From CBDTTW01 sp965363675 (lineage in GTDB: Bacteria > Bacteroidota > Rhodothermia > Rhodothermales > DASSAV01), in assembly GCA_965363675.1 (NCBI GenBank), contig CBDTTW010000036.1, positions 1 through 20,608 on the forward strand: DNA of 20,608 nucleotides, written 5' to 3'. Positions 8,230 through 15,691 of this stretch are shown one piece after another. The notes beneath the pieces were generated by a model. The model was not told the DNA's origin. It was given only the letters and a program-made list of their open reading frames with translations, and did not search any database. Within the stretch, counting starts at the first letter, position 1, and every line of letters starts with the position of its first letter. Both the position numbers and the translations under genes were made by a program.

Positions 8230-8582
8230 GAGTGGTACGTAATAGGCGCCGGCAGCGCCGCGCGAAGGCGCGCGCGCCACCGCCCGGGCCAGAGCGGGTC
8301 GAGCGGCCGCTTGCGGCTCCGGCTGCGGCTGCCCACGCTCGATGCCACGACGCCTGCCTCCGCGTCGTAGTAGCGCAGCCGGTGGCTCGCCACGTCCGCT
8401 ATCGTGCGGCGCATCGCCTCACGGAGCGCATCGTTTACGATGGCCGCATCAGCCGGCAGCCCCGTCTCCAGCACCACGTCCGCCTCGGCCATGACCGAAA
8501 CGATCACGGTCTCCGGGTGCTCCCGCACGCTCGCGTGCACGAGGTGGAGGTCCTCCGCCTTTGTCGGGTCGAAATAGCGCAT
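8226..8582 (-). CDS. Hypothetical head-tail connector-position protein
   Basis: The 118-residue protein MRYFDPTKAEDLHLVHASVREH has no motif I can assign firmly. It is mixed alpha/beta and ends in an arginine-rich tail (SRSRSRKRPLDPLWPGRWRARLRAAL). It lies where connector (gp6/gp15-like) proteins are found, between the capsid block and the head-closure gene. An AAAGGAG ribosome site lies about 5 bases before the ATG and the start is one base after the previous stop. Connector function is inferred from position only. Confidence 0.7.
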   Translation of the reverse strand: MRYFDPTKAEDLHLVHASVREHPETVIVSVMAEADVVLETGLPADAAIVNDALREAMRRTIADVASHRLRYYDAEAGVVASSVGSRSRSRKRPLDPLWPGRWRARLRAALPAPITYHS

Positions 8583-8583
8583 G

Positions 8584-8883
8584 TCACTCCTTTGGCCTGT
8601 CCGCCGTCTCTAGTAGACGCCGAAGCGCCGCTTCGTTCGAGCCGCCGTCCTGGTAGGAGGGCGTCCCGTCGGCCTCCCGGCGCGCGATCAGCCTGCAGTA
8701 GAGGCCCTCCGGCACCGCGTGGGCGATGCCGCCGCGATAGCGGATGAGAAACACCGGCTCCTGGAGGAGCGGCTCCTGGAGGAGCGGCTCCTGGAGGAGC
8801 GGCTCCTGGAGGAGCGGCTTCTGCTGCAAAGGCTCCGCCGTCTCCGGGCGGCGGGACGACGCGGCTTTGCTTCTGGCGGCCAT
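8584..8883 (-). CDS. Small hypothetical protein with PLLQE pentapeptide repeats
   Basis: The 99-residue product from the ATG at 8883 has an N-terminal low-complexity half containing four perfect PLLQE repeats, followed by a conserved-looking half (VFLIRYRGGIAHAVPEGLYCRLIARR). A TTG at 8889 could add two residues. It follows the major capsid gene by about 10 bases. The position suggests a capsid-associated or head-joining role, but I do not recognise the family. The repeat DNA is described separately (8756-8815). Confidence 0.7.
   Translation of the reverse strand: MAARSKAASSRRPETAEPLQQKPLLQEPLLQEPLLQEPLLQEPVFLIRYRGGIAHAVPEGLYCRLIARREADGTPSYQDGGSNEAALRRLLETADRPKE
8756..8815. repeat. Four 15-bp in-frame tandem repeats
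   Basis: Four perfect copies of GGCTCCTGGAGGAGC run head to tail and degenerate copies follow to about 8840. Each copy can fold through CTCCT and AGGAG. On the coding strand they give PLLQE four times. The 15-bp period keeps the reading frame whatever the copy number. Confidence 0.92.
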
Positions 8884-8893
8884 AAGCAAAGCC

Positions 8894-9721
8894 TTAAACG
8901 ATCGAGCGGATCACGCCCAGCGCCTCGGGGCGGATGACCTTGGCGCCGTAGACCATCAGGCTGCGGATGGCGTCGCCGAACTGCTGCTGCAGCCGCAGCG
9001 CCTCCAGCTCGGTGAGCTGGCTCGCAAACGTGATCGCGGCATTCGTGCCGAAGAGCAAATGGCGCACGTTGGATGCGCCGTCGTTGGCCATGATGAGGTT
9101 GTTCGAGACGTAGATCGTGAGCCCCGCCACCTGGCCGACCGCGCCGGAGGTGGCGACGGCGTCGCCGAGGTCTGAGGCCTTGATGAACTGATCCGCCTGC
9201 AGCAGCATCGCGTATTCGTCCGGCGAGATGACTGCCCAGCGGCCCGAGCGCGGCACGTTCTGCTTGTCGAGCAGCTTGCCGGCGTCGACGAACTTAGCGT
9301 AGACGTTCGTCTTGGAAATGGCTTCCTTGTTGATGACGTTCGCCGCGGCGGCCTGCGTGTAGAGGCCCGCCAGGTACTGATCCACCGCGTTCGAGAGGGC
9401 GACGCCCATCTCCTGCGTATAGGCGGCGACCAGGTCCACGTTGGCCTGCGCCCGGTCCACGTCGTCGATCGAAAAAGCGCTGTACTTCCGCTGGTCCACC
9501 GTCAGCGTGGCCTGCGTCGAGGCCGGAGCGGCGTAGTTGACCGTGCCCGTGTAGTCGTTGACCGCGAGCGGCGAGGGGCGCGTGATGCGCACCGTGTCGC
9601 CGGCCTCCTTGATCTCGCCCTCCCAGTCGCGGTTGACCAGGTTCATGAAGACCAGCGTGCGCTGGAAGGCCAGGTTCAGCTTCTGACTCCAGACCTCGGG
9701 GATGAAGTTCGATACGCTCAT
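8894..9721 (-). CDS. Major capsid protein (P22 coat-like)
   Basis: The 275-residue protein begins MSVSNFIPEVWSQKLNLAF and continues TLVFMNLVNRDWEGEIKEAGDTVRI. This is the characteristic opening of the P22 gp5-like coat proteins (FIPExWs, then a N-R-D-x-EGEI turn). Later segments such as ALSNAVDQYLAGLY and GRWAVISPDEYAMLLQ also fit this HK97-fold family. It is the shell subunit and follows the scaffold gene. The length is shorter than P22 coat itself but normal for the small members found in siphophages. There is no Shine-Dalgarno before the ATG. The 134-bp upstream gap carries an inverted repeat and a hairpin element. Confidence 0.93.
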   Translation of the reverse strand: MSVSNFIPEVWSQKLNLAFQRTLVFMNLVNRDWEGEIKEAGDTVRITRPSPLAVNDYTGTVNYAAPASTQATLTVDQRKYSAFSIDDVDRAQANVDLVAAYTQEMGVALSNAVDQYLAGLYTQAAAANVINKEAISKTNVYAKFVDAGKLLDKQNVPRSGRWAVISPDEYAMLLQADQFIKASDLGDAVATSGAVGQVAGLTIYVSNNLIMANDGASNVRHLLFGTNAAITFASQLTELEALRLQQQFGDAIRSLMVYGAKVIRPEALGVIRSIV

Positions 9722-9760
9722 GAGGAGATTGGCTTGCGCCGACGTTCCTGCTCGTTTGCA

Positions 9761-9810
9761 CCCGTTCGCTCTCGTTCCGAGAGCGGGGGCGCAGGGGCGG
9801 GCGTCGGCAA
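9761..9810. repeat. Dispersed hairpin element upstream of the capsid gene
   Basis: The element contains GCTCTC-GTTCC-GAGAGC (9768-9784) preceded by CCCGTTC. The same stem, with the 5-base loop reversed (GGAAC), is present at 16615-16631. Its right part (from about 9787, GGGCGCAGGGGCGGGCG and then TCGGCAA) matches 17227-17252 except for a 2-base insertion. It is a mosaic of dispersed repeats in a gap between genes. Confidence 0.7.
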
Positions 9811-9828
9811 CGGCAAGGGATCAGGAAC

Positions 9829-9850
9829 GTGTGACAATATACTGTCACAC
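9829..9850. promoter_or_regulatory. Perfect 8-bp inverted repeat upstream of the capsid gene
   Basis: GTGTGACA and TGTCACAC flank a 6-base AT-rich spacer (ATATAC), an unusual AT-rich spot in GC-rich DNA. It lies 5 bp beyond the scaffold stop and about 108 bp before the capsid start. It could be an operator, a promoter with TATATT as its -10 box on the minus strand, or an mRNA hairpin tuning the capsid-to-scaffold ratio. No T-run follows, so it is not a typical terminator. Confidence 0.5.
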
Positions 9851-9855
9851 CCGGT

Positions 9856-10617
9856 TCAATGCACCTGTCCGGCGGCCATCGCCCGGCTGATTTCCGGTTC
9901 GTTTTTAGCGAACTCCGCGGGCGACATCCCCCGGATCTCCTCCCGGGTGAACGTGCGCGCGCCGCCGCCCTTCGAGCCGCCGGCAAAGCTGCCGCCGCCG
10001 GTCTGGGGCTGCGCCTCCCGGAACAGCGATTTGTACCCCTCGTCGCGCTTGAGGGTCTCCATCAGGTCGCCCGCGCTTGCGAAGGGCCGGCCCTCGCGGC
10101 CCGGCAGGCGCCGTCCGCCCTGGGTGGCGACGAAGCCGAGGTCATCGTCGTGCTCGACCTGGTCGGAGAGGCGGTAGAAGACGAACGATTTGTCGCCGCC
10201 GTCGAGGTATTCGTCCTTGACGCCGGCCTTGCGGGCGGCCTCGTTGATCTCGGCGGCCTTGAGTCGGCGCAGCATCGCTTCGTGCTTCTGGCTGAGCGGC
10301 TTCAGGCTCTCCTCCTCCCACTGCCGGCGATGCGCGTCGAGGTCAACGCCTATGCCTTTGCCGTGCTTGTCGAGGATGGCCTTGACGAGCGCCGGGTCGT
10401 CGGCCGCCTTGCCCCGGTCCACCAAGCCCTTCAGACGCTTCTGCATCTCGTCCTTGAGAGAGGCCTCGGCGAAGGCCTGCGAGATGAAGCCCTGGGCAGG
10501 GGCCTCGGGGGTGTTGAGCGAATAGCCATCAGGGAGGGCGATGGCCGAGAGGTCGACTTCGACGGTCTCGCCGATCCCGCCGGCGCCGGCGGGTAGTTCA
10601 ATCTTTACGGTAGGCAT
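9856..10617 (-). CDS. Scaffold protein
   Basis: From the ATG at 10617 (MPTVKIELPAGAGGIG) the product is 253 residues. It is charged and mostly helical, with an Asp/Glu/Lys/Arg-rich middle (SLKPLSQKHEAMLRRLKAAEINEAARKAGVKDEYLDG) and a Gly-rich linker before a C-terminal helix (TREEIRGMSPAEFAKNEPEISRAMAAGQ). This closing segment, with E-I-x-x-M-s-p-x-E-f/y, is typical of scaffold-type proteins encoded just before a P22-like coat gene. The scaffold guides shell assembly and then leaves. A longer frame to 10731 exists, but it would start inside the terminator described at 10715-10750, so it is rejected. No Shine-Dalgarno is visible and the leader carries a hairpin. Confidence 0.82.
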   Translation of the reverse strand: MPTVKIELPAGAGGIGETVEVDLSAIALPDGYSLNTPEAPAQGFISQAFAEASLKDEMQKRLKGLVDRGKAADDPALVKAILDKHGKGIGVDLDAHRRQWEEESLKPLSQKHEAMLRRLKAAEINEAARKAGVKDEYLDGGDKSFVFYRLSDQVEHDDDLGFVATQGGRRLPGREGRPFASAGDLMETLKRDEGYKSLFREAQPQTGGGSFAGGSKGGGARTFTREEIRGMSPAEFAKNEPEISRAMAAGQVH

Positions 10618-10641
10618 CGTGCGTGCATGTCTGCTTAAGGT

Positions 10642-10658
10642 GGCGATGGGACATCGCC
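10642..10658. repeat. Intergenic GATG-NNN-CATC palindrome in the scaffold leader
   Basis: GGCGATG and CATCGCC flank GGA, giving a 7-bp stem. An outer pair GCGTGC (10621-10626) and GCACGC (10662-10667) could extend it. It differs at one base from a copy inside the tail gene (3469-3485, opposite strand). It sits 25 bp upstream of the scaffold start and would lie in the mRNA leader if transcription begins after the terminator. Confidence 0.65.
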
Positions 10659-10714
10659 TACGCACGCTAGATCGGCCGCCCCCGGTGCAAGCGTGTACCG
10701 CGCGCTTGCGCCGG

Positions 10715-10750
10715 AAAAGAAAAAGGGCCACCCGCCGCAGCAGATGGCCC
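10715..10750 (-). terminator. Intrinsic terminator after the putative immunity gene
   Basis: On the minus strand GGGCCA and TGGCCC form a 6-bp stem with a 14-base loop, followed at once by TTTTTCTTTT. It lies 55 bp after the stop of the 82-residue gene and before the scaffold leader. It would separate the terminase-portal-MuF unit from the scaffold-capsid-tail unit, which would then need its own promoter within about 10620-10715. Confidence 0.7.
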
Positions 10751-10805
10751 CGTGGCGCCGGATCCAGGCGCCTGGCTGACGGCGGTTATCTACCGCCGGA
10801 GAATT

Positions 10806-11054
10806 TCAGTTCGCAGGTTCGGCGGCGCCGAGGTCCCCGAAGGTCGCTATTTCAAAGGCATCGGCATATTGCGAGCGGATGCCGCCGAGGCTATCGTCAA
10901 GTCTTTCGGCCTGCACAATGGTCAAATCGCCTCGTCCGACCGCATAGTCGATGGCTCCGGTGAGGGCGATCAGGGCCTCCTTGGGAACAGAATCCAACCC
11001 CGAGGTGCGCATTCGGTCAATCACGTCCTTGAAATAATCGAAAACGTTTTCCAT
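10806..11054 (-). CDS. Small acidic protein, candidate immunity partner of the MuF toxin
   Basis: The 82-residue product MENVFDYFKDVIDRMRTSGLD is acidic and helical, with no membrane segment. It starts inside the last 38 bp of the MuF gene in another frame. The ATG at 11054 is chosen over one at 11066 because GAGGTG lies 5 bases upstream of it. The base composition is as AT-rich as the end of the MuF gene. Polymorphic toxin genes are usually followed at once by their immunity gene, so the overlap, the small size and the shared composition support this role. I do not recognise the family and the pairing is an inference. A terminator follows. Confidence 0.75.
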   Translation of the reverse strand: MENVFDYFKDVIDRMRTSGLDSVPKEALIALTGAIDYAVGRGDLTIVQAERLDDSLGGIRSQYADAFEIATFGDLGAAEPAN

Positions 11055-12735
11055 TTCGCACCTCATCAGTGGTTAGTAATTCGAAGGCCCCATCCGATCG
11101 CAGCATGGCTACTTTCCTGAGATCGCCGCTTCTATCATTGCGCAAGGCGTTCTGAACACCCCGATTAAGCTCGGTGTGCAAAGCTGGGTCAGCTTTCAAA
11201 CGATCGGATATGTCAAGATATACAGCAACACTCCCAGACTGTTTCTTGCCGGAGCGAAGCGCGTTTTGCACGGACGTTGATAGTACCCGTGCCTCCTTCG
11301 TCACTCGTTCGAACTCCCAGGGCTCGCCTTCGATCCACGCGTCAACAAGCTTAAGACCCTCTGCCTCTACACGGGGCGCCAGGTACACATCGGTACGAAG
11401 CGCCTTAGCAATGTGCTCGGCAATCAAGGCCTCTTGTCCACCTCCGGGCGGCTCTTTCCATCCGTCGGGCTGCACAACCCTCCAACCACTTCCATTCGAA
11501 CGCACCCGATATGTAGTCTTAAGCGCGGCCGTCTCCTGTGCGTTGGCCGCTGCTCGTAGTATTGGCTGCAACGCGGTGACCTCGCCCATCCCCGACTTGA
11601 TGCTCGCTAGGCCACTGCGCCCCCTCCCCACCACCTGGCCGGCGCTCCCTACATACACGTTCGCCCGCTCCCGCTGAGCCGCGGCAAACCGCTCCGTGAT
11701 CTTCCGGCTCCGCTCGGTCGTGTTCTTCGCCAGTATGCGGCCGGCCTCCTCCTCTGTAATCTCGCGCGGGATCGGCGCGGGCCGCTTCGGGTCGCCCCAC
11801 TCCTCCGGCGGACGCAGCACGGCGCGGCACCAGCATTGGCAATACGGATGCAGAAGCGGCGGCACGGTTTCGGGATGGTAGATGCCCGGCCCGTAGCCGT
11901 GCGGGTCGGCCTCGGCCACGATGTCGCACACGTCCGGAGAGCTTCCAAGCGAGGCGTGCCGGATGCTAAGGGTCCACTGCACCAGGTCCACGACGGGGCT
12001 TTCGGCGTTGGCGAGGTTGTGCGCCTCGGTGTAGGCGCTGTTGATCTCGCTCACGGCGATGCGGCGGAGGTCGTGGAGCAGGCTTTTCGCCTGCCGCACT
12101 TGTACGTCTGGTACAACCACCCCCTCCTGAATGGCCTTCAGCGTGCGGCCGCCCTTCGGCCCGAGGCTCTTCATGGCCTCGTGCAGCTGCGGGTCATCCT
12201 GCGAGAGCAGCAGCCCCAGCTCCTTCGTTAGCTGCTCGTTTGAGATGCCGCGCGCCACGCCGGAGGAGAGGAGCGCGTCCACGTCCGCCGCCATACCCCC
12301 CAGGCGCCGCCGCACGAGCGTCTGGAACGTCGCCGCCCCGCCATAGGCCCGGCGCCGCATCATGCCTTCGAGCGCTCGCGTGGGCACGTTGGTAAACTCA
12401 TGCGCCACCGTCACGCCGGCCGCGTCACTCGCTGCAGCCAGCCCGGCCTCGTGCCCGGCCGCCGCCAGGCGCGCGGCCTCCTGCATGGCCGCATCGAGCA
12501 CGCGGTTGATCCGCTTTTCGAGGCGCAGCATCTCCTGCTCGATGCTCCGGCGCAGCCCGGCCGCCCGCTCGGCGCTGAGCAGCCCGGCGTCGGCGTCGGC
12601 CTGCAGACGCACGAGCATCGCCGCGTACTCGCGGTAGAGCCGGCGGAGCGCCTCATCCCGCAGGCCGCCGCCCCCGAGGGCCTCACGCCGCGCCTTCAGG
12701 AGCGCTTCGTTATAGGCGTCGTTGTAGCGTGGCAC
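11017..12735 (-). CDS. MuF-domain head morphogenesis protein with C-terminal nuclease-toxin-like domain
   Basis: The 572-residue protein starts at GTG 12735, one base after the previous stop. Residues about 1-210 are helical. Residues about 215-310 carry the Mu gpF-like domain, with VSEINSAYTEAHN and a Cys/His cluster (SSPDVCD, then LLHPYCQCWCRAVL) typical of minor head proteins injected with or bound beside the portal. After a linker (about 315-430), residues about 435-572 form a separate domain with VDAWIEGEPWEFERV (D465, E471, E474) followed by VQNALRSGKKQSGSVAVYLD and a second VQNAL helix. This layout resembles CdiA C-terminal tRNA-nuclease domains, which usually show W-E-F-K where this has W-E-F-E. 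The C-terminal coding DNA (about 11017-11530) is clearly less GC-rich than the rest, suggesting a swapped-in module. Confidence 0.85.
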   Translation of the reverse strand: MPRYNDAYNEALLKARREALGGGGLRDEALRRLYREYAAMLVRLQADADAGLLSAERAAGLRRSIEQEMLRLEKRINRVLDAAMQEAARLAAAGHEAGLAAASDAAGVTVAHEFTNVPTRALEGMMRRRAYGGAATFQTLVRRRLGGMAADVDALLSSGVARGISNEQLTKELGLLLSQDDPQLHEAMKSLGPKGGRTLKAIQEGVVVPDVQVRQAKSLLHDLRRIAVSEINSAYTEAHNLANAESPVVDLVQWTLSIRHASLGSSPDVCDIVAEADPHGYGPGIYHPETVPPLLHPYCQCWCRAVLRPPEEWGDPKRPAPIPREITEEEAGRILAKNTTERSRKITERFAAAQRERANVYVGSAGQVVGRGRSGLASIKSGMGEVTALQPILRAAANAQETAALKTTYRVRSNGSGWRVVQPDGWKEPPGGGQEALIAEHIAKALRTDVYLAPRVEAEGLKLVDAWIEGEPWEFERVTKEARVLSTSVQNALRSGKKQSGSVAVYLDISDRLKADPALHTELNRGVQNALRNDRSGDLRKVAMLRSDGAFELLTTDEVRNGKRFRLFQGRD

Positions 12736-12736
12736 T

Positions 12737-12934
12737 TCAGTTGACGTACAAGGACACGGGTTCGAAATCGAAACCCTGGGCGCGGCATTGAGGCAGGTCT
12801 ACGATCTGCTCCGAGCGCAGCATCGGCCTGCCATCGGCAGAGACGCCCCACATCTCCACTCGGCCGCCGCCGGCATCGTCAAGATCGACCACCCACCACT
12901 CCACCCAGAGACACTCGAAGTCCACTTTTCGCAT
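12737..12934 (-). CDS. Small conserved-position hypothetical protein (65 aa)
   Basis: The ATG at 12934 shares its A with the portal stop (TAATG), indicating coupled translation, and the stop is one base before the MuF GTG start. The product MRKVDFECLWVEWWVVDLDDAGGG is tryptophan-rich and acidic at its start and ends PVSLYVN. It may be a small head protein or a chaperone. I know no family for it. The tight packing on both sides supports it being a real gene. Confidence 0.75.
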   Translation of the reverse strand: MRKVDFECLWVEWWVVDLDDAGGGRVEMWGVSADGRPMLRSEQIVDLPQCRAQGFDFEPVSLYVN

Positions 12935-14376
12935 TAAAACAGCCCTCCGACAGCATCGCTCGACTGCTCCCGCCGGTCCATCCAGCGGCGCACCTCTGCG
13001 GCCACCTGTTCCGGGTCTACGTCCACCCCGTGCGCGGCGAGGTAGCGCGCCGCCACGTCGGCCGCCGCTTCGGCCGGCGCCGGCAGCGGGTCCGCGCCGA
13101 AGACGCTCCGCACCAGCTCGCCCATCACGGACCGGATGTTCTCCGGCTGGAAGTCGCGGCTGCGCCGCACCTCGTAGATCCCCCACGCCTCGGGGTGCTC
13201 CGGAAACTCCGCCCCCTCGAAGCGGCGCATCATCTCGATCTCGAACTCTTCCAGCGCCCCCGAGAGCAGCGTCAGATACGCCTCGACCCCGGCGGCCCAG
13301 TCCTGCCGCCTTTCGGTCGCGGTGGCTTCCTTGGCCGCGTCGCCGTACTCGCGGAAGCCCGCCGCGTAGAAATCCTGGCGCTTCTGCCGAAGCCGCTCCA
13401 TGCGGACGGCGGCCGGCTCCGACGGCGGCGCGATGTACTGGTGCCCCGCCCCCTCGATGATCGCATACCCGGCCGCGATGTCCGCCCGGATCTGCTCGAA
13501 GTCGACGACGCCGCTTTCGCCCGTGTCGACGCCGAAGCGCGGCATACAGGCCAGTCGGAGCAGGTTGTCCAGCTCGCTCTCCGTGTTGAAGAGGGAGACG
13601 CACTTGCGGGCGAGCAGGTAGCCCACCGGGCGCGGCAGCGGCATCTCGACCATGAAGAGCGGCAGCATCCGCGCCGAGCGCGTGCTGTCGGTAAAGTAGG
13701 CGTACTCGGCGCCGTCGCCCGTCTGCATCAGCACGTCGCCGTCCTTCTTCAGGCGCTGCCAGCCCTCCAGCGTGTAGAGCGTGTAGTACTCCGCCTCGTC
13801 GAAGGCGTCGAAGATGGATGCTCTCTGGTCGAGCGCGTCCCGCACGAGCGCCTCGACCAGGCGCCCGCCCTCCTCCCGCCAGTTCACTACGTCGCGCGCG
13901 TCGACGATGTGGCCGGTGACCTCCTTCGTCCGGCGCTCCCCCTCGACGAGGGCGCCGTCGACCAGCCCGAACACCCGGTGCATCACGCCGAGCCGCACCG
14001 CCGCCCGCTTGAGCATGGTTTCGAGGTTCGTCCCCCGGCCGTCGATGCTCGTCAGGATGCGCCGGGCGGTGCTCGCCCTGTCCTCCGGGTCGCCGAAGCC
14101 TGCGACCGATCCTTCCTCCGCCCACCGCCGGGCCGTCTTCTCCTCGGCGGCGAAGAGCATGCCGCTGAGCGAGTCCACCACCGAGGCGAAGTCTTGCGCC
14201 GGGTCGGCCAGCGCCTTGCGCTCGGCAAACGCCGGGTCGGCCTCGCCCTGCTTGCGCTGGACGAGGTAGCGCGAGACGCGGCCTGGGTCGGCATACTCGC
14301 CCGTGTACACGTCCCAGGCGTAGGTCATGCGCCCCTCAAGGGCGCCGTAGTCGCGGTGCTGGATGAGCTTAGGCAT
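12934..14376 (-). CDS. Portal protein (SPP1 gp6 / DUF4055-like)
   Basis: The 480-residue protein lies directly after the large terminase with GGGGAGG upstream of the ATG. It would form the dodecameric ring through which DNA is packaged. Recognisable features are the N-terminal YLVQRKQGEADPAFAERKA segment, the DFASVVDSLSGMLFAAE helix, a VDARDVVNWREEGGRLVEALVRD strand pair, and the long C-terminal helices (RMERLRQKRQDFYAAGFREYG) typical of the portal stem and crown. Length and position fit SPP1-type portals. The subfamily call is from overall pattern only. Confidence 0.9.
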   Translation of the reverse strand: MPKLIQHRDYGALEGRMTYAWDVYTGEYADPGRVSRYLVQRKQGEADPAFAERKALADPAQDFASVVDSLSGMLFAAEEKTARRWAEEGSVAGFGDPEDRASTARRILTSIDGRGTNLETMLKRAAVRLGVMHRVFGLVDGALVEGERRTKEVTGHIVDARDVVNWREEGGRLVEALVRDALDQRASIFDAFDEAEYYTLYTLEGWQRLKKDGDVLMQTGDGAEYAYFTDSTRSARMLPLFMVEMPLPRPVGYLLARKCVSLFNTESELDNLLRLACMPRFGVDTGESGVVDFEQIRADIAAGYAIIEGAGHQYIAPPSEPAAVRMERLRQKRQDFYAAGFREYGDAAKEATATERRQDWAAGVEAYLTLLSGALEEFEIEMMRRFEGAEFPEHPEAWGIYEVRRSRDFQPENIRSVMGELVRSVFGADPLPAPAEAAADVAARYLAAHGVDVDPEQVAAEVRRWMDRREQSSDAVGGLF

Positions 14377-14398
14377 GGCGGCGCCTCCCCCGGGCGCG

Positions 14399-15691
14399 TC
14401 AAAGGGCTACGTTGGCCGACCTCACGTTTGCGCTGCGGCCGCCCAGGTGGGAAAATAGCATATAGCGGGTCTCGTCGCTCGCGTGGTCATCCTGCTTGAG
14501 CGGCTTGTCCTCGCCGCGCTCCTGCGCCCGGGCGTCCCAGGCATACGAACTCATCTCGCGTATGGACTCGGTGCAGGAGGCATGCACCTGGTAGCGTCCT
14601 TCGCTGAGCATTTGCGACACGAAGCGGATGCCGTCGAGCACGTTGTTGTTGGCCGGCGTGACCCGGTAGCCACGGCGCCGCAGCTCGGCCATGAAGCTCG
14701 CCGCCGATGGGTCTACGTAGACGGCCACAGGCTTGATGCCTGCTATCCACGCCGCGAAATCATCGGCGTGCTCGGTGTCGGTCTTCTGCCTCGACGTTCT
14801 CCGGGCATCGTAGTAACGCTCCTTCAGCTTATGCGCGCGCCACGAACCGGTGTCCCGAAACAGCCCATACAGACCAAAGACGCAGACTGTCGAGGTGCCG
14901 TAATCCACGGCGACGGCGTACTGCTCATACGCATCGCGCGGCGCGGCAATGACGTGCTGCGCCTCATTCCACATGTCGTAGATGATCCCTTCGGCCACGA
15001 CCCAGAGACCGAGAATGAAGCGCTTGTACCAGACGCCGCTGAACATGCGGCGGTAGCGGTCCTTGATGCGCTCCGATAGGCTCAGGTTGTCGTCGAGCGT
15101 ATAGTGGAGCCGCACGAGTCGCTTCTGCTGCGCCTTGTCGATGAACTCGGTCTTGAACCAGTGGTACGGCCCCTCCGGGTTGCAGTTGAAGAAGAGCTTC
15201 GATCCTTCGACAGAGCAGCGCCCGATGGCTTGGTCGACGAACGACTGCGGCATCAGCGCCACCTCATCGAAGAGCGCGCCCGCGGCCGTGAGGCCCTGCA
15301 CCACGTCCTGACTCGCCTCGGTGCTGGCGCCGAAGAGGTGATACGTGCATGCCCCGATTTGCAGCCAGTGCTCCGAGCGGTGATAGTGGTAGGCGATGCC
15401 CTTGGCCCGCAGTATTTGAAACAGGGGCTTCAGGACGTTGCGGCGGAGCGCGCCCATCGAGCGGCCGGCGATGATCAGGTCCTGACCCCCTGGATAGGCC
15501 GCCAGCGACCAGGTCACGAACGCATCCACCATGGCGACCGTCTTGCCGCTTCGTATGGAGCCTTCCGCAATGACGCCGTCCCAGTCGGCATACGGGCTGC
15601 TGGGCGTCCACCACGAAAGGAGCATGATCTGCTTCGCCGAGAACGGCCGGAAGCGAAACGCCGCCTCCGCCTTGATTACTCGCTTTGCCAT
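14399..15691 (-). CDS. terL: Terminase large subunit (PBSX-type)
   Basis: The 430-residue protein is the DNA-packaging motor. The ATPase domain shows Walker A GSIRSGKT (44-51), Walker B GALFDE (138-143) and the coupling motif FFNCNPEGPYHW (167-178). The C-terminal nuclease domain shows acidic residues in VAVDYG (D263), VYVDPSA (D327) and near DETRY (D406), as expected for an RNase H-like nuclease. The length is normal. The ATG at 15691 lies inside the end of the small terminase gene (16-bp overlap) with GGAGG 8 bases upstream. The portal follows after 22 bp. Confidence 0.96.
   Translation of the reverse strand: MAKRVIKAEAAFRFRPFSAKQIMLLSWWTPSSPYADWDGVIAEGSIRSGKTVAMVDAFVTWSLAAYPGGQDLIIAGRSMGALRRNVLKPLFQILRAKGIAYHYHRSEHWLQIGACTYHLFGASTEASQDVVQGLTAAGALFDEVALMPQSFVDQAIGRCSVEGSKLFFNCNPEGPYHWFKTEFIDKAQQKRLVRLHYTLDDNLSLSERIKDRYRRMFSGVWYKRFILGLWVVAEGIIYDMWNEAQHVIAAPRDAYEQYAVAVDYGTSTVCVFGLYGLFRDTGSWRAHKLKERYYDARRTSRQKTDTEHADDFAAWIAGIKPVAVYVDPSAASFMAELRRRGYRVTPANNNVLDGIRFVSQMLSEGRYQVHASCTESIREMSSYAWDARAQERGEDKPLKQDDHASDETRYMLFSHLGGRSANVRSANVAL

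Noticed and set aside
8756..8815. CRISPR array
   Set aside because: The repeats are 15 bp, directly adjacent and without spacers, and they are translated in frame.
9829..9850. CRP/FNR-type binding site
   Set aside because: TGTGA and TCACA are present but separated by 10 bases rather than 6, so the known spacing is not met.
9856..10731. 291-residue version of the scaffold protein
   Set aside because: The added N-terminus would be encoded by the terminator T-run and hairpin and by the GC-rich leader. The ATG at 10617 gives a normal scaffold start.
12737..14125. 462-residue minus-strand frame across the portal gene
   Set aside because: Most of it is Gly/Arg-rich out-of-frame portal sequence. 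Only its last 65 residues, from the ATG at 12934, form a believable gene.
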